Source: Ruminococcaceae bacterium UBA6413 (GTDB lineage: Bacteria; Bacillota; Clostridia; Oscillospirales; Ruminococcaceae). Taken from it: DNA of 27,466 nt. The position numbers and the translations under genes are program-made. The stretch lies in the NCBI GenBank assembly GCA_002437415.1, contig DJPL01000041.1, forward strand, positions 1 through 27,466, given 5' to 3'. The notes under the pieces were generated by a model that made no database searches, was not told where the DNA came from, and saw only the letters and a program-made list of their open reading frames with translations. Below are positions 6,853 to 15,766 of the stretch, piece by piece; the first letter of the stretch is position 1, and each line of letters opens with the position of its first letter.

Positions 6853-8606
6853 TGAACAATATGATAGAGCTTGCTAAACAGCAGGTAAAGGAAACGGTAA
6901 TGAACGCACTGGGCAGACTGGTTGCCGAGGGCAAGATAGAGGCAGTTCCCCTGCCCGCTTTTAATGTAGAGCGTCCCGCCGATGTTTCGCACGGCGACTT
7001 CTCATGCAACGCCGCAATGGCAAGCGCAAAGGCTCTTAAGAACAACCCCAGAGCTATAGGTCAGATGATAGCCGATGCCGCTATACTTGACGGCACTGTA
7101 TTCGAAAAGATTGAGGTTGCAGGACCCGGATTTTTAAACTTCTTTATAAGCCCTATATGGTTCAACGAAACTGTCGGCGAGGTCATTTCAAGCGGTAGCG
7201 ACTACGGTAAGACAGAGCTTGGCAAGGGCAAGAGAGTGCTTGTCGAATTCGTATCCGCAAACCCCACAGGTCCTATGCACATAGGCAATGCAAGAGGCGG
7301 CGCGCTCGGCGACAGCCTTTCTTCTGTATTACAGTTTGCGGGCTATGATGTAGAGCGTGAGTTCTATGTAAATGACGCGGGCAACCAGATCGAAAAGTTC
7401 GGCAAGTCGCTTTCTATAAGATATATGCAGATAGCAGACGGCAACAAGGCTGACGTTATCGCAGCTTTCGGCGATGAGGATGTATGCCGTAAGATATTTG
7501 AAGATGAAGAAAACTTCCCTATGCCCGAGGACGTATACAAGGGCGTTGACATAATCGAGCACGCATATAATTTCTACAAGATAAACGGTGACAAGTTTGT
7601 ATCGGCAGACGAGGAAACACGCAAGTCCGCGCTTGTAGAATACGCTCTGCCGCTCAACATAGACGGACTTGAGAGAGATCTTAAGAAATACCGTATCGTA
7701 TACGACACATGGTTCAGAGAAAGCACACTTCACAAGAACGGTGCAGTAAAGCAGATAGTTGATATGCTGACCGAAAAGGGTCAGACATACGAAAAGGACG
7801 GTGCTATCTGGTTCAAGGCTTCCGATTTCGGCGATGATCAGGACAGAGTTCTTGTCCGTGCAAACGGCATTCCGACCTACTTTGTACCCGATATTGCATA
7901 CCATTATAATAAGCTCGTGACAAGAGGCTTTGACAAGGCGATAGATATCCTCGGTGCAGATCACCACGGATATATAGCAAGAATGAAAGCCGCTCTGACA
8001 GCGCTCGGCGTTGACGCAAGCAAGCTTGATATCGTTATAATGCAGATGGTTATGCTTGTCAGAAACGGTGAAACAGTCAAGCTCTCAAAGCGTTCGGGCA
8101 AGGCGATAACACTGTCTACCCTGCTTGATGAAGTTCCGATAGATGCGGCAAGGTTCTTCTTCAACTTAAGAGATCCCAACACTCACCTTGAATTTGACCT
8201 TGAGCTTGCTCTTGAGGAAAGCTCAAATAACCCTGTATTCTACGTTCAGTACGCCCACGCAAGAATATGCAGTATTCTGCGCCGTATGGAGGAAGAGGGC
8301 ACGGGCTATAAGAACATACCCGTAACCGAGCTTAACTACGCTCACCCCGCTGAGCTTGCGCTTATTCGTCACATTGCCGCTCTACCCAACTGCATAAATG
8401 AAGCCGCAAAGGATTATAACCCCTCAAAGATAACAAAGTATCTGTGCGACCTTGCACAGCTTTTCCACAAGTTCTATGACAACTGCAAGATAAAGGGCGA
8501 GGAGGAGAATACCCTCCGGTCAAGACTTTCTCTCTGCGTTGCCACAAAGACAGTATTCAAAAATCTGCTCGACCTGCTTAAGGTTGACGCACCCGAAAAA
8601 ATGTAA
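6852..8606 (+). CDS. argS: Arginyl-tRNA synthetase
   Basis: 584 residues; cytoplasmic class I enzyme that charges tRNA-Arg with arginine using ATP. The N-terminal Add-1 domain (about 1-110) is followed by EFVSANPTGPMHIGNARGG, where HIGN at 143-146 is the HIGH signature. The KMSKS equivalent is VKLSKRSG at about 409-416. The C-terminal DALR anticodon-binding domain (about 465-584) begins after NPVFYVQYAHARI. The length is normal for the family. The ATG at 6852 overlaps the previous stop and has AAGGAG 8 bases upstream. Confidence 0.98.
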   Translation: MNNMIELAKQQVKETVMNALGRLVAEGKIEAVPLPAFNVERPADVSHGDFSCNAAMASAKALKNNPRAIGQMIADAAILDGTVFEKIEVAGPGFLNFFISPIWFNETVGEVISSGSDYGKTELGKGKRVLVEFVSANPTGPMHIGNARGGALGDSLSSVLQFAGYDVEREFYVNDAGNQIEKFGKSLSIRYMQIADGNKADVIAAFGDEDVCRKIFEDEENFPMPEDVYKGVDIIEHAYNFYKINGDKFVSADEETRKSALVEYALPLNIDGLERDLKKYRIVYDTWFRESTLHKNGAVKQIVDMLTEKGQTYEKDGAIWFKASDFGDDQDRVLVRANGIPTYFVPDIAYHYNKLVTRGFDKAIDILGADHHGYIARMKAALTALGVDASKLDIVIMQMVMLVRNGETVKLSKRSGKAITLSTLLDEVPIDAARFFFNLRDPNTHLEFDLELALEESSNNPVFYVQYAHARICSILRRMEEEGTGYKNIPVTELNYAHPAELALIRHIAALPNCINEAAKDYNPSKITKYLCDLAQLFHKFYDNCKIKGEEENTLRSRLSLCVATKTVFKNLLDLLKVDAPEKM

Positions 8607-8626
8607 TTTACGAGAAAGGACTAAAT

Positions 8627-9871
8627 ATGGACAGCAATCCCGTCAGTCAGGATATACCTATACGATTGCCGATACTGCTTGACGGCGGTACCGGCACAGG
8701 ACTTGAAAAATACGGCTATGACCACAGTATGTCAACGGCTCAGTTCGTCTGTCAGCACCCCGAGGCACTGATAAAGCTCCAGCAGAGCTTTATCGACGCA
8801 GGCTCGCAGATACTCTACACCGCAACACACGGTGCAAACCACGAAAACCTAAAGGCTTTCGGTGTCGAGGATAAGACAGAAGAGCTCAACGCCACCGCCG
8901 CAAAGATAACCTATGATAATTTTCACGGCAAGGCGCTTATCGCAGGCTGTCTTTCGTCTACAGGGCTATATATAGAGCCTTACGGCGATTACACATTCAC
9001 CGAGATAATGTCGGTATACAGACAGCAGGTAAAAGCACTGTCGCCATACTGTGATATGTTTGTAATAGAAACAGTACCCGCACTGTGGAATATGCGTGCG
9101 GCTGTACTTGCCTGCAAAAAGGAAAACAAGCCCGTTATAGCGACCATGAAGGTAGACGAGGACGGCGACACAGATATAGGCACAAACGTACTGTGCACTA
9201 TGCTTGTCCTTCAGGAAATGGGCATATCGGCATTCGGTCTTAACTGCACCTCAGCCGATCTGTGCCCCGATATAATAGAAGAGATCGCGCCGTATGCAAA
9301 GATACCGCTTATCGTAAAGCCGAGCGCGGTATATGAAAATGACGGCGAAAAGCAAAGCATATCACCCGAGGAATTTGCGTTTGCGGTGAAGAAATCCGTA
9401 ATAAACGGTGCAGAGATAGTCGGCGGTTGTTGCGGCACGGGAAAAGAGCATATAGCCGCTCTGCATGAAATGCTTACAACCATCGACAGCTCGGAGATAA
9501 AGCCTGTCGAAAAGCAGGATACTTCTCTTGCGCTTGCGACTGAAAATCAGATGTTCTTCTTAGACCCAGAAACAACGGAATTTTCACCCGCAGTCGAGTG
9601 CGGTCCTTATATGGAAGACGACATTGCGCAGATGTGCAGTGAAAGCTACGATGTACTTACTGTAAGCATAAACTCGCCCGATGACGCTATCGATTTCGGA
9701 AGAAATATGCATATGGCAACACTGCCTGTAGCGTTCTTATCTGACGATGAAATATCGCTTAAAATGGCGCTTATGCTGTATCAGGGCAGAGCAATAATAG
9801 ACAAGAAATCACTTATAGAGCCTGAAAAGCTCGAGGCTATGGCTGAAAAATACGGTGCCGTGCTGTATTGA
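8627..9871 (+). CDS. Homocysteine S-methyltransferase-family protein with extra C-terminal domain
   Basis: 414 residues. Residues 12-285 are the zinc-dependent TIM barrel of homocysteine S-methyltransferases (MetH N-terminal domain, MmuM, BHMT): LLDGGTGTGLEKYG, ETVPALWNMRAA, and the three zinc Cys in GLNCTS (Cys207) and GGCCGT (Cys268, Cys269). The family moves a methyl group to homocysteine. Residues 290-414 are a further alpha/beta segment (for example YDVLTVSINSPDDAIDFGRN) that I do not recognise; full MetH would continue with pterin and cobalamin domains, absent here. No methionine-pathway gene is adjacent. GAAAGGA precedes the ATG. It starts 20 bases after argS, so read-through is likely. 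The methyl donor cannot be predicted. Confidence 0.85.
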   Translation: MDSNPVSQDIPIRLPILLDGGTGTGLEKYGYDHSMSTAQFVCQHPEALIKLQQSFIDAGSQILYTATHGANHENLKAFGVEDKTEELNATAAKITYDNFHGKALIAGCLSSTGLYIEPYGDYTFTEIMSVYRQQVKALSPYCDMFVIETVPALWNMRAAVLACKKENKPVIATMKVDEDGDTDIGTNVLCTMLVLQEMGISAFGLNCTSADLCPDIIEEIAPYAKIPLIVKPSAVYENDGEKQSISPEEFAFAVKKSVINGAEIVGGCCGTGKEHIAALHEMLTTIDSSEIKPVEKQDTSLALATENQMFFLDPETTEFSPAVECGPYMEDDIAQMCSESYDVLTVSINSPDDAIDFGRNMHMATLPVAFLSDDEISLKMALMLYQGRAIIDKKSLIEPEKLEAMAEKYGAVLY

Positions 9872-9916
9872 GCCTGTATAATTTTTAAGTTTACATCACG
9901 GAAGGAATTTTTATAA

Positions 9917-12490
9917 ATGTACAAATCGGAAAAGCAATATTACCGCAAAGCGTTCTTTATGGCGATGATAATGGGTGTTATACTTTTCCTGCCGTTTGTT
10001 CTGATCGACGGCGGATATTTCATCTATTACGGCGACTATAACGCTCAGCAGATACCTTTCTATACACTGTGCAACCAGGCTATCAAAAGCGGAAGCTTTA
10101 TGTGGAGCTGGCAGACCGATCTCGGTGCGAACTTTATTGGCTCGTACTCGTTCTATACACTTGGCAGCCCGTTCTTCTGGCTTACAATGCCGTTTCCCGC
10201 AGAGTTTGCAAAATATCTTATGGCACCGCTCATGGTACTGAAATTATCATGCTGTTCGCTGTTTGCGTTTGCGTATATAAGACGCTTTGTAAGAAAGCCG
10301 AAATCCGCTCTTATCGGCGGTCTGTTATACGCATTTTCGGGCTTTTCAATGTACAACGTATTTTTCAACCACTTCCATGAGGCAATGGTCGTATTCCCTC
10401 TCATGCTCATTGCGCTTGAAGAAGCTGTTGTAAATAAGAGAAGGGTATTCTTTGCGCTGACGGTAGCACTTAATGCCTTTGTAAACTACTTCTTCTTCAT
10501 AGGAGAATGCGTATTCCTTGTTATATACTTCCTTTGCCGACTTACCGACCCGAAATTCAAGGTAACGTTAAAGACATTCCTTGCACTGGCGTTTGAATCG
10601 GTTATCGGTGTTGCGCTTGCAGGCGCTATGTTCATTCCCGCGATCATAACCTGTATAGATACCCCTAGATCGGGCAATACCTTAAACGGCTGGAATTTGG
10701 TATTCCATAATCCGACACAGAGATACGGCATAATATTACAGAGCCTGTTCTTCCCTGCCGATATCCCCGCAAGACAAAATTTCTTCCCGGATTCTTCGGC
10801 AAGATGGGCAAGCGTTGCCGCTTATCTGCCGCTGTTCTCAATGTCGGGTGTAATTTCGTTTATTAAATTCAAGAAAAAGCACTGGGCAAAGTGGCTTATG
10901 CCGATATGCCTGTTGTTCGCGCTTGTACCCGTGCTGAACTCAAGCTTTGTGCTTTTCAACAATAACTTCTATACACGCTGGTTCTATATGCCGATACTCG
11001 TTGCGTGCTTTATGACCGCATATGCGCTTGAAAACAACGAGATCGATATGAAGTACGGTCTTAAGTGGTGCGGATTTGCAGTAGTGCTTATATCGCTTGT
11101 CGGTGTGCTTCCGTCCGAGGTTTCAAAGGACGTTGTCGATATTGCAACAGGTGAAGAATCCACCACAAAGGTAACCGAGCTGTTCAGTCTGCCCGGTGAA
11201 AAGCTACCGTTCTGGATATCGGTAATACTTGCGATAACGGCAATAATCGTATGCTTCATACTGGTACGGAAAAAACACAAGGCAAGACCGAACAAATTTT
11301 TACACAAGGCGTACTGCTTTACAATAGTTGCCTGCCTGTGCTTCTCGTATTACACGCTTATCTACGGAAGAGCGATAGGTCCTAAGATCGGAGATTACAA
11401 CAATATTGTAAATGCTACCATAGAGCTCGATGACGACAGCTTCTACAGAGTCGAAACATACGGCGTTACCAATAACGCCAATATGCTGTGGGGAATGTAC
11501 GGTTTCCGCAGCTTCCACAGTATTCTGCCCGGCTCTGCGTTTGAATACTATGAAGGTATGGGATTTAACCGCTCGGTAAATACCGACCCTGACGGAACGT
11601 ATTACGCCATGAGATCGATAAACTCCACAAAATATCTAATAATTCAGAGCTACAAGCTTGAATACAGCGATACAAAGACACTGCTCGAAAACCTCAAGAA
11701 CTTTGAGAAGATAGACGAGCAGGACGGATTTACGATATTCAAAAACAACGCGTATATCCCGATAGGCTACTCAAACAGCTACTATATAACAGACGATGAG
11801 TATGAAAAGGTTGCAAAGAGCAACCGTGACAATATGCTTGCGCGTGCGGTGGTGCTCACCGATGAGCAGGCAGAAAAGTACGGGGATATACTGACAGAGC
11901 TTGACCCCGACAGGTACTCGGACTTCAATTTTGATACATTCAAAGCAGATGCCGAGGAGCTTGCAAAGACGGCAGTCGATACATTTACTCCTACTGCTAA
12001 CGGATTTACCGCTACGTCTTCATTCACCTCAGACAGATTTGTTACATTCACAGTACCGTGGGAGAGCGGCTGGAGTGCTACAATAAACGGACAGCCCGTA
12101 GAAATCGAAAAGGTAAACCGCGGAGTTATGGGTATAAAAGTACCCGCGGGTCAGTGTGACATTGAGTTCAATTACGTTACACCCGGACTTAAGATCGGTG
12201 TTGTTTGCACGATAGGCTCTGCATTTATCCTGATAATCTACTACATTGTACTGAAAAAGGTATTCAGATACAAGCCCAATCCTAACGTACATCTGTACGG
12301 CGAGCAGCAACTGACTACCGTTATCAACCACAATGCATATATCAGGACGATAACAAGATCGGTCGATGAACAGCTCGACAAGAAGGCTGAACTGCCCGAA
12401 GACGATTCGGCGGAAAATAACGAAAGTGTTACAGCATCTGATGATGATAAAGAATACGATGTTGAAAATGATAATGAAAAAGCGGAATAA
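9917..12490 (+). CDS. YfhO-family multi-spanning membrane protein
   Basis: 857 residues. The family (PF09586) consists of large GT-C-like integral membrane proteins; B. subtilis YfhO is linked to lipoteichoic acid glycosylation. The first membrane helix (about 10-32) is followed by a long outside loop with GDYNAQQIPFYTL and GANFIGSYSFYTLGSPFFWL, hallmark early-loop motifs. About ten more hydrophobic segments follow up to residue 490. Residues 490-745 are a soluble, probably extracytoplasmic beta-rich domain ending in WESGWSATINGQPVEIE, also typical of YfhO. A last membrane helix lies at about 757-778, and the tail (829-857) is strongly acidic. GGAAGGA lies upstream of the ATG. A TATAAT at 9877-9882 has no convincing -35. 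The lipid-linked sugar donor role is inferred. Confidence 0.85.
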   Translation: MYKSEKQYYRKAFFMAMIMGVILFLPFVLIDGGYFIYYGDYNAQQIPFYTLCNQAIKSGSFMWSWQTDLGANFIGSYSFYTLGSPFFWLTMPFPAEFAKYLMAPLMVLKLSCCSLFAFAYIRRFVRKPKSALIGGLLYAFSGFSMYNVFFNHFHEAMVVFPLMLIALEEAVVNKRRVFFALTVALNAFVNYFFFIGECVFLVIYFLCRLTDPKFKVTLKTFLALAFESVIGVALAGAMFIPAIITCIDTPRSGNTLNGWNLVFHNPTQRYGIILQSLFFPADIPARQNFFPDSSARWASVAAYLPLFSMSGVISFIKFKKKHWAKWLMPICLLFALVPVLNSSFVLFNNNFYTRWFYMPILVACFMTAYALENNEIDMKYGLKWCGFAVVLISLVGVLPSEVSKDVVDIATGEESTTKVTELFSLPGEKLPFWISVILAITAIIVCFILVRKKHKARPNKFLHKAYCFTIVACLCFSYYTLIYGRAIGPKIGDYNNIVNATIELDDDSFYRVETYGVTNNANMLWGMYGFRSFHSILPGSAFEYYEGMGFNRSVNTDPDGTYYAMRSINSTKYLIIQSYKLEYSDTKTLLENLKNFEKIDEQDGFTIFKNNAYIPIGYSNSYYITDDEYEKVAKSNRDNMLARAVVLTDEQAEKYGDILTELDPDRYSDFNFDTFKADAEELAKTAVDTFTPTANGFTATSSFTSDRFVTFTVPWESGWSATINGQPVEIEKVNRGVMGIKVPAGQCDIEFNYVTPGLKIGVVCTIGSAFILIIYYIVLKKVFRYKPNPNVHLYGEQQLTTVINHNAYIRTITRSVDEQLDKKAELPEDDSAENNESVTASDDDKEYDVENDNEKAE

Positions 12491-12510
12491 ACCGCAGAAA
12501 AGAGGATTTT

Positions 12511-13044
12511 ATGCATCTGTTTGAAAAGACAATTGACAGCGAGGTAAAGTACGAGGGCAAGATACTGACCGTATGCTCAGACAAGGCGGAGCTTGAAAAC
12601 GGCGCAGTCGTTTCACGCGATGTTATCCGTCATAACGGCGGTGTCGGCGTTGTTCCGATAACTGACGAGGGCGATGTACTGTTTGTAAGACAGTTCAGAT
12701 ATCCTTTCCAGAAGGTTCTTATGGAGATCCCCGCAGGAAAGCTCAACGCAGGTGAAGATCACGCAGAAGCAGGCAGAAGAGAGCTTCAGGAAGAAACAGG
12801 CTGTACCTGCAAGGAGTTCAGATATATGGGATATATGATCCCTACCCCCGCATACTGCCAGGAAATAACGCATATGTACCTCGCTACAGGTCTTGAGGGC
12901 GGAAAGCAGAACCTTGATGATGATGAATTCCTTGAGGTTGTGAAGATACCGCTTGACAAGGCCGTTGAAATGGTAATGAACGGTGAAATTGAGGACGGCA
13001 AGACACAGCTTGCATTACTCAAAGCCAAGATGATATTAGGCTGA
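12511..13044 (+). CDS. Nudix hydrolase, ADP-ribose pyrophosphatase type
   Basis: 177 residues, cytoplasmic. The Nudix box fits GX5EX7REUXEEXGU exactly from Gly76 to Cys98 (Glu82, Arg90-Glu91, Glu94-Glu95). Upstream, VLFVRQFRYPFQKVLMEIPAG is the ADP-ribose pyrophosphatase (NudF-like) pattern, and the Pro about 16 residues after the box (YMIPTPAYCQE) also fits this group. It would hydrolyse ADP-ribose or related nucleotide sugars to AMP and a sugar phosphate. AAGAGGA precedes the ATG; the gap to the YfhO gene is 20 bases, and murC follows after 49 bases, so the three may share a transcript. Confidence 0.93.
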   Translation: MHLFEKTIDSEVKYEGKILTVCSDKAELENGAVVSRDVIRHNGGVGVVPITDEGDVLFVRQFRYPFQKVLMEIPAGKLNAGEDHAEAGRRELQEETGCTCKEFRYMGYMIPTPAYCQEITHMYLATGLEGGKQNLDDDEFLEVVKIPLDKAVEMVMNGEIEDGKTQLALLKAKMILG

Positions 13045-13093
13045 TTTTCGGCATAAAATATAACAATGTCAGACTGAAAGGATCGGGAGTACA

Positions 13094-14479
13094 ATGGAAG
13101 ATTTCCTCACAGGAAAGAAGCACATTCATTTTATCGGAATAGGCGGAAGCGGTATGTATCCGCTTGCGCAGATACTTCACAGCAAGGGTTATTACCTTAC
13201 CGGCTCGGACAATAACGAAACCGAAACGCTTAAAGCGGTGCGTAAAATGGGTATACCCGTATATATGGGACAGAGAGCCGAGAATATTGAGGGTGCGGAT
13301 CTTATCGTATACACGGCGGCTATAATGAGCGATAACCCCGAGCTTATTGCCGCAAAGGCAAGCGGTGTGAAGACTATAGAGCGCTGTGAGCTTCTCGGAC
13401 TTGTGACAAGCTGGTACAACAAGGCTGTATGCGTATCGGGTACGCACGGCAAGACTACAACGTCCTCGATGCTGACTCATATGTATCTTGCTCAGAACGT
13501 TGACCTTTCGACTGTTATCGGCGGCAAGCTGAAAGCTATAGGCGGAAGCGGAAGAGCGGGCTCGAGCGATGTTATGGTGTGCGAGGCGTGCGAGTTTTCA
13601 AATACGTTCTTACACCTGTTCCCGAACATTTCTATAATACTGAATATTGACGCGGACCACCTTGACTTCTTCAAGACGATGGATAACCTGAGAGCGTCAT
13701 TCACGAAATTCTGTGACAATACAACGGATATCCTTGTTATAAACGGCGATGATGAAAACACAATGAAAGCGGTCAGGGCATCGGGCTTTGACAAGCAGAT
13801 AATTACATTCGGCAAGAGCGACAAGAACAGATATTACCCCGAAAATATCGAACGTATATCAGATTTTCAGACCGACTTTGACCTTATGGAAAACGGCAAG
13901 AAGATCGAGCGTATCTCAATACACGTTCCGGGAGCGCATAATGTGCTCAATGCGGTTGCTGCCTGTGCCGCCGCACTGGCAACAGGTGTTACACCCGAGA
14001 ACATCAACAAGGGACTCAGCACATTCTGGGGCGCGGGAAGAAGATTTGAACGTCTTGCGACTATCGGCGGTATCACGGTAGTTGACGACTACGCGCACCA
14101 CCCTGCCGAGGTTGCCGCAACGCTGAAAACGGCAAAGGCGATGCAGGACTTCAAGCGTGTATGGGCTGTACATCAGCCGTTCACCTATTCAAGGACGTAC
14201 ACACTTATGGACGACTTTGCAAGCGCACTTGAAATTGCGGATAAGGTTGTACTGACCGAGATAATGGGCAGCCGTGAGAAGAACACATACAATGTCTACT
14301 CTGCCGACCTCGCCGCCAAAATCCCCGGCTGTAAGTGGTTCCCGACCTTTGAAGAGGTCGCACAGTACGTTGCCGATAACGCAGAAAGCGGAGATATGAT
14401 AATCACGCTCGGTTGCGGCGATGTATATAAGGTGGCTTTCAGGATCGAGGAAATGCTGAGGGAGAAGTACGGGGAATAA
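13094..14479 (+). CDS. murC: UDP-N-acetylmuramate-L-alanine ligase
   Basis: 461 residues; adds L-Ala to UDP-MurNAc, the first amino acid of the peptidoglycan stem, in the cytoplasm. Residues 10-20 (HIHFIGIGGSG) are the UDP-binding loop typical of MurC, and GTHGKTTTS at 116-124 is the Mur ligase ATP loop. NIDADHLDFF (central domain) and DDYAHHPAEV (start of the C-terminal domain) are further MurC signatures. The length is normal. AAAGGATCGGGAG lies before the ATG. It is not within a dcw cluster, which is common for murC in clostridia. Confidence 0.97.
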   Translation: MEDFLTGKKHIHFIGIGGSGMYPLAQILHSKGYYLTGSDNNETETLKAVRKMGIPVYMGQRAENIEGADLIVYTAAIMSDNPELIAAKASGVKTIERCELLGLVTSWYNKAVCVSGTHGKTTTSSMLTHMYLAQNVDLSTVIGGKLKAIGGSGRAGSSDVMVCEACEFSNTFLHLFPNISIILNIDADHLDFFKTMDNLRASFTKFCDNTTDILVINGDDENTMKAVRASGFDKQIITFGKSDKNRYYPENIERISDFQTDFDLMENGKKIERISIHVPGAHNVLNAVAACAAALATGVTPENINKGLSTFWGAGRRFERLATIGGITVVDDYAHHPAEVAATLKTAKAMQDFKRVWAVHQPFTYSRTYTLMDDFASALEIADKVVLTEIMGSREKNTYNVYSADLAAKIPGCKWFPTFEEVAQYVADNAESGDMIITLGCGDVYKVAFRIEEMLREKYGE

Positions 14480-14498
14480 AATTACTTTATAAGAAAAC

Positions 14499-14528
14499 AA
14501 CCGTCCGGGTATTGAACCTCGGGCGGTT
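14499..14528. terminator. Bidirectional terminator after murC
   Basis: The stem pairs AACCGTCCG (14499-14507) with the run ending CGGGCGGTT (14520-14528), with a further GGT/ACC pair inside. On the plus strand TTATTATTT follows; on the minus strand GTTTTCTT follows, so it can also end the small XRE-type gene whose stop is at 14530-14532. Confidence 0.8.
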
Positions 14529-14529
14529 A

Positions 14530-14737
14530 TTATTTATCGTTATTCTCATATTTCATAATATCCTCGACTTTACAGTCAAGTATCACACAAAGATCATCAA
14601 TAAGCTGAGTGGTAACTCCCATATTATGCCGCAGTCTGTTTATCGTACTGCTGCTTATATTATACTTATTTGATAAGCGCATAGGTTGAGATCCCTCGCT
14701 TTTTCATTGTATCCCAAAGCGGTGTATGTACTATCAT
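14530..14737 (-). pseudogene. Small XRE/Cro-type DNA-binding protein, frameshifted
   Basis: An ATG at 14737 with GGAG 8 bases upstream starts MIVHTPLWDTMKKRGISTYALIK, which stops at TAA (14666-14668) after 23 residues. Dropping one A in the run at 14669-14672 continues the frame as NKYNISSSTINRLRHNMGV and then on through DDLCVILDCKVEDIMKYE to a TAA at 14530. Joined, the two parts form a 68-residue Cro/C1-type helix-turn-helix protein of the short clostridial kind (start 'PLW-x-T-M-K', end 'L-C-x-I-L-D-C-x-x-E-D-I'). One extra A breaks it, by real mutation or base-call error; a +1 shift at the stop is a less likely option. The region upstream has a TATAAT and an inverted repeat, consistent with self-control. 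Confidence 0.8.
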
Positions 14738-14765
14738 ATCTGCTTCTCCGATCCGGTTCAGAATA

Positions 14766-14810
14766 AATGTTCATTTAATATTATAAATTATGCCGGGTTG
14801 CCTGAACATT
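14766..14810 (-). promoter_or_regulatory. Promoter with flanking inverted repeat for the XRE-type gene
   Basis: On the minus strand TGTTCA, a 17-base spacer and TATAAT (14780-14785) form a moderate promoter. An 8-base perfect inverted repeat, AATGTTCA (14766-14773) and TGAACATT (14803-14810), brackets it and overlaps the -35. This is a plausible autoregulatory operator. Confidence 0.45.
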
Positions 14811-14842
14811 GTTGAAAATCCGACTATAACAAATATGTATGA

Positions 14843-14875
14843 AAGTAAAAGCAGTACCGAAAAACGATACTGCTC
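14843..14875 (-). terminator. Terminator after the aldose 1-epimerase gene
   Basis: On the minus strand AGCAGTATCG pairs with CGGTACTGCT around a T5 loop (14850-14874, one G-U pair), followed by TTTTACTTTC. A wider outer pairing of TGAAAGTA (14840-14847) with TACTTTCA (14883-14890) is also present. Confidence 0.75.
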
Positions 14876-14894
14876 TTTATCATACTTTCAATGA

Positions 14895-15752
14895 TTACTG
14901 TGCACTGATTGTCATCTTATATCTTGCGAAGCTTTTGCCGTCAAGTATCTGTATACCCTTCTTTTCTTCAAAAATTCCGCTGTCATCGTCATAGTCGTCA
15001 CTGCCACACCAAGGCTCAATGCAGATAAAGCCTGCACGCTTTCCTGCGGGAGTCCACAGTCCGAGTGTTTCAAAGCCCTCAAAGGCAATTTTAGCGACTG
15101 TCTTTCTGCCCTCAATGAGCTTTACGGCTCTTGACTTTATGTTGTCGAAATAAACGACATCGTTATTGAACATATCATAGGATAACGGAAGCTTTGACGA
15201 GCCGTTAAGGCGCTGTATGCGATCCTTGCTCCTGAACAGTCTTGTTTCAAGATCCATAACAGGTGTCGACGCTTTTTCGCGCTTTTCAAAAACGACAGTG
15301 CAGTTGTCGAGGTTGTTGCAGGCGATAGCCGGGTGAGCGCCTATGCAGAACGGTATGCTGTCATAGCCCGGATTGTACACGCTGTAGCTTATCTCTATCC
15401 TGTCGTCAAACAAGTTATACTGTAATGCAAGCTGAACGCTGTACGGATACTTTCCCTCTACGGGAGTATAATTGTATGCAAGAATAACCGAATTGCCGCT
15501 CTTACCGATCACCGAGAACGTATTATCGCGGGCAAAGCCGTGCTTTGAAAGTGAAACCTCCTTGCCGCCGATAGTTGTTTTATTGTTTTTCACATTGCCT
15601 ATTGCGGGGAAAAGCACAGGTGAGGTCTTACCCCAGAAGGCGGGATCGGCACACCACATTATCTCTCTGCCGCCGATAATAAGCGACTTGAGTTCTGCGC
15701 CCTCTGACGCAATTACAGCCGATGAATTTCCTGTTTTAAGCTCTGTTGTCAT
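14895..15752 (-). CDS. Aldose 1-epimerase family (galactose mutarotase-like) protein
   Basis: 285 residues. The family interconverts alpha and beta anomers of free or phosphorylated sugars on a beta-sandwich fold. The sequence starts with GAELKSLIIGGREIMWCADPAFWG (about 18-41), has the early HGFARD motif, the catalytic-type IGAHPA His segment near 140, and ends with an IEPWCGSDD segment; this is the LacX-like subgroup rather than classical GalM. The ATG at 15752 is preferred because GAGG lies 5 bases upstream; a GTG at 15758 overlaps that site. It begins 14 bases after the GH26 stop, so it probably handles sugar released from mannan or mannooligosaccharide. It has no signal peptide, so it acts in the cytoplasm. 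Confidence 0.88.
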   Translation of the reverse strand: MTTELKTGNSSAVIASEGAELKSLIIGGREIMWCADPAFWGKTSPVLFPAIGNVKNNKTTIGGKEVSLSKHGFARDNTFSVIGKSGNSVILAYNYTPVEGKYPYSVQLALQYNLFDDRIEISYSVYNPGYDSIPFCIGAHPAIACNNLDNCTVVFEKREKASTPVMDLETRLFRSKDRIQRLNGSSKLPLSYDMFNNDVVYFDNIKSRAVKLIEGRKTVAKIAFEGFETLGLWTPAGKRAGFICIEPWCGSDDYDDDSGIFEEKKGIQILDGKSFARYKMTISAQ

Positions 15753-15766
15753 ATGCACCTCAATGC

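Noticed and set aside
8627..9871. Complete cobalamin-dependent methionine synthase
   Set aside because: Only the homocysteine-binding barrel is recognisable; the protein is 414 residues against about 1200 for full MetH.
9877..9882. Promoter for the YfhO-type gene
   Set aside because: The TATAAT has no recognisable -35 at 16-18 bases, so it was not listed as a promoter.
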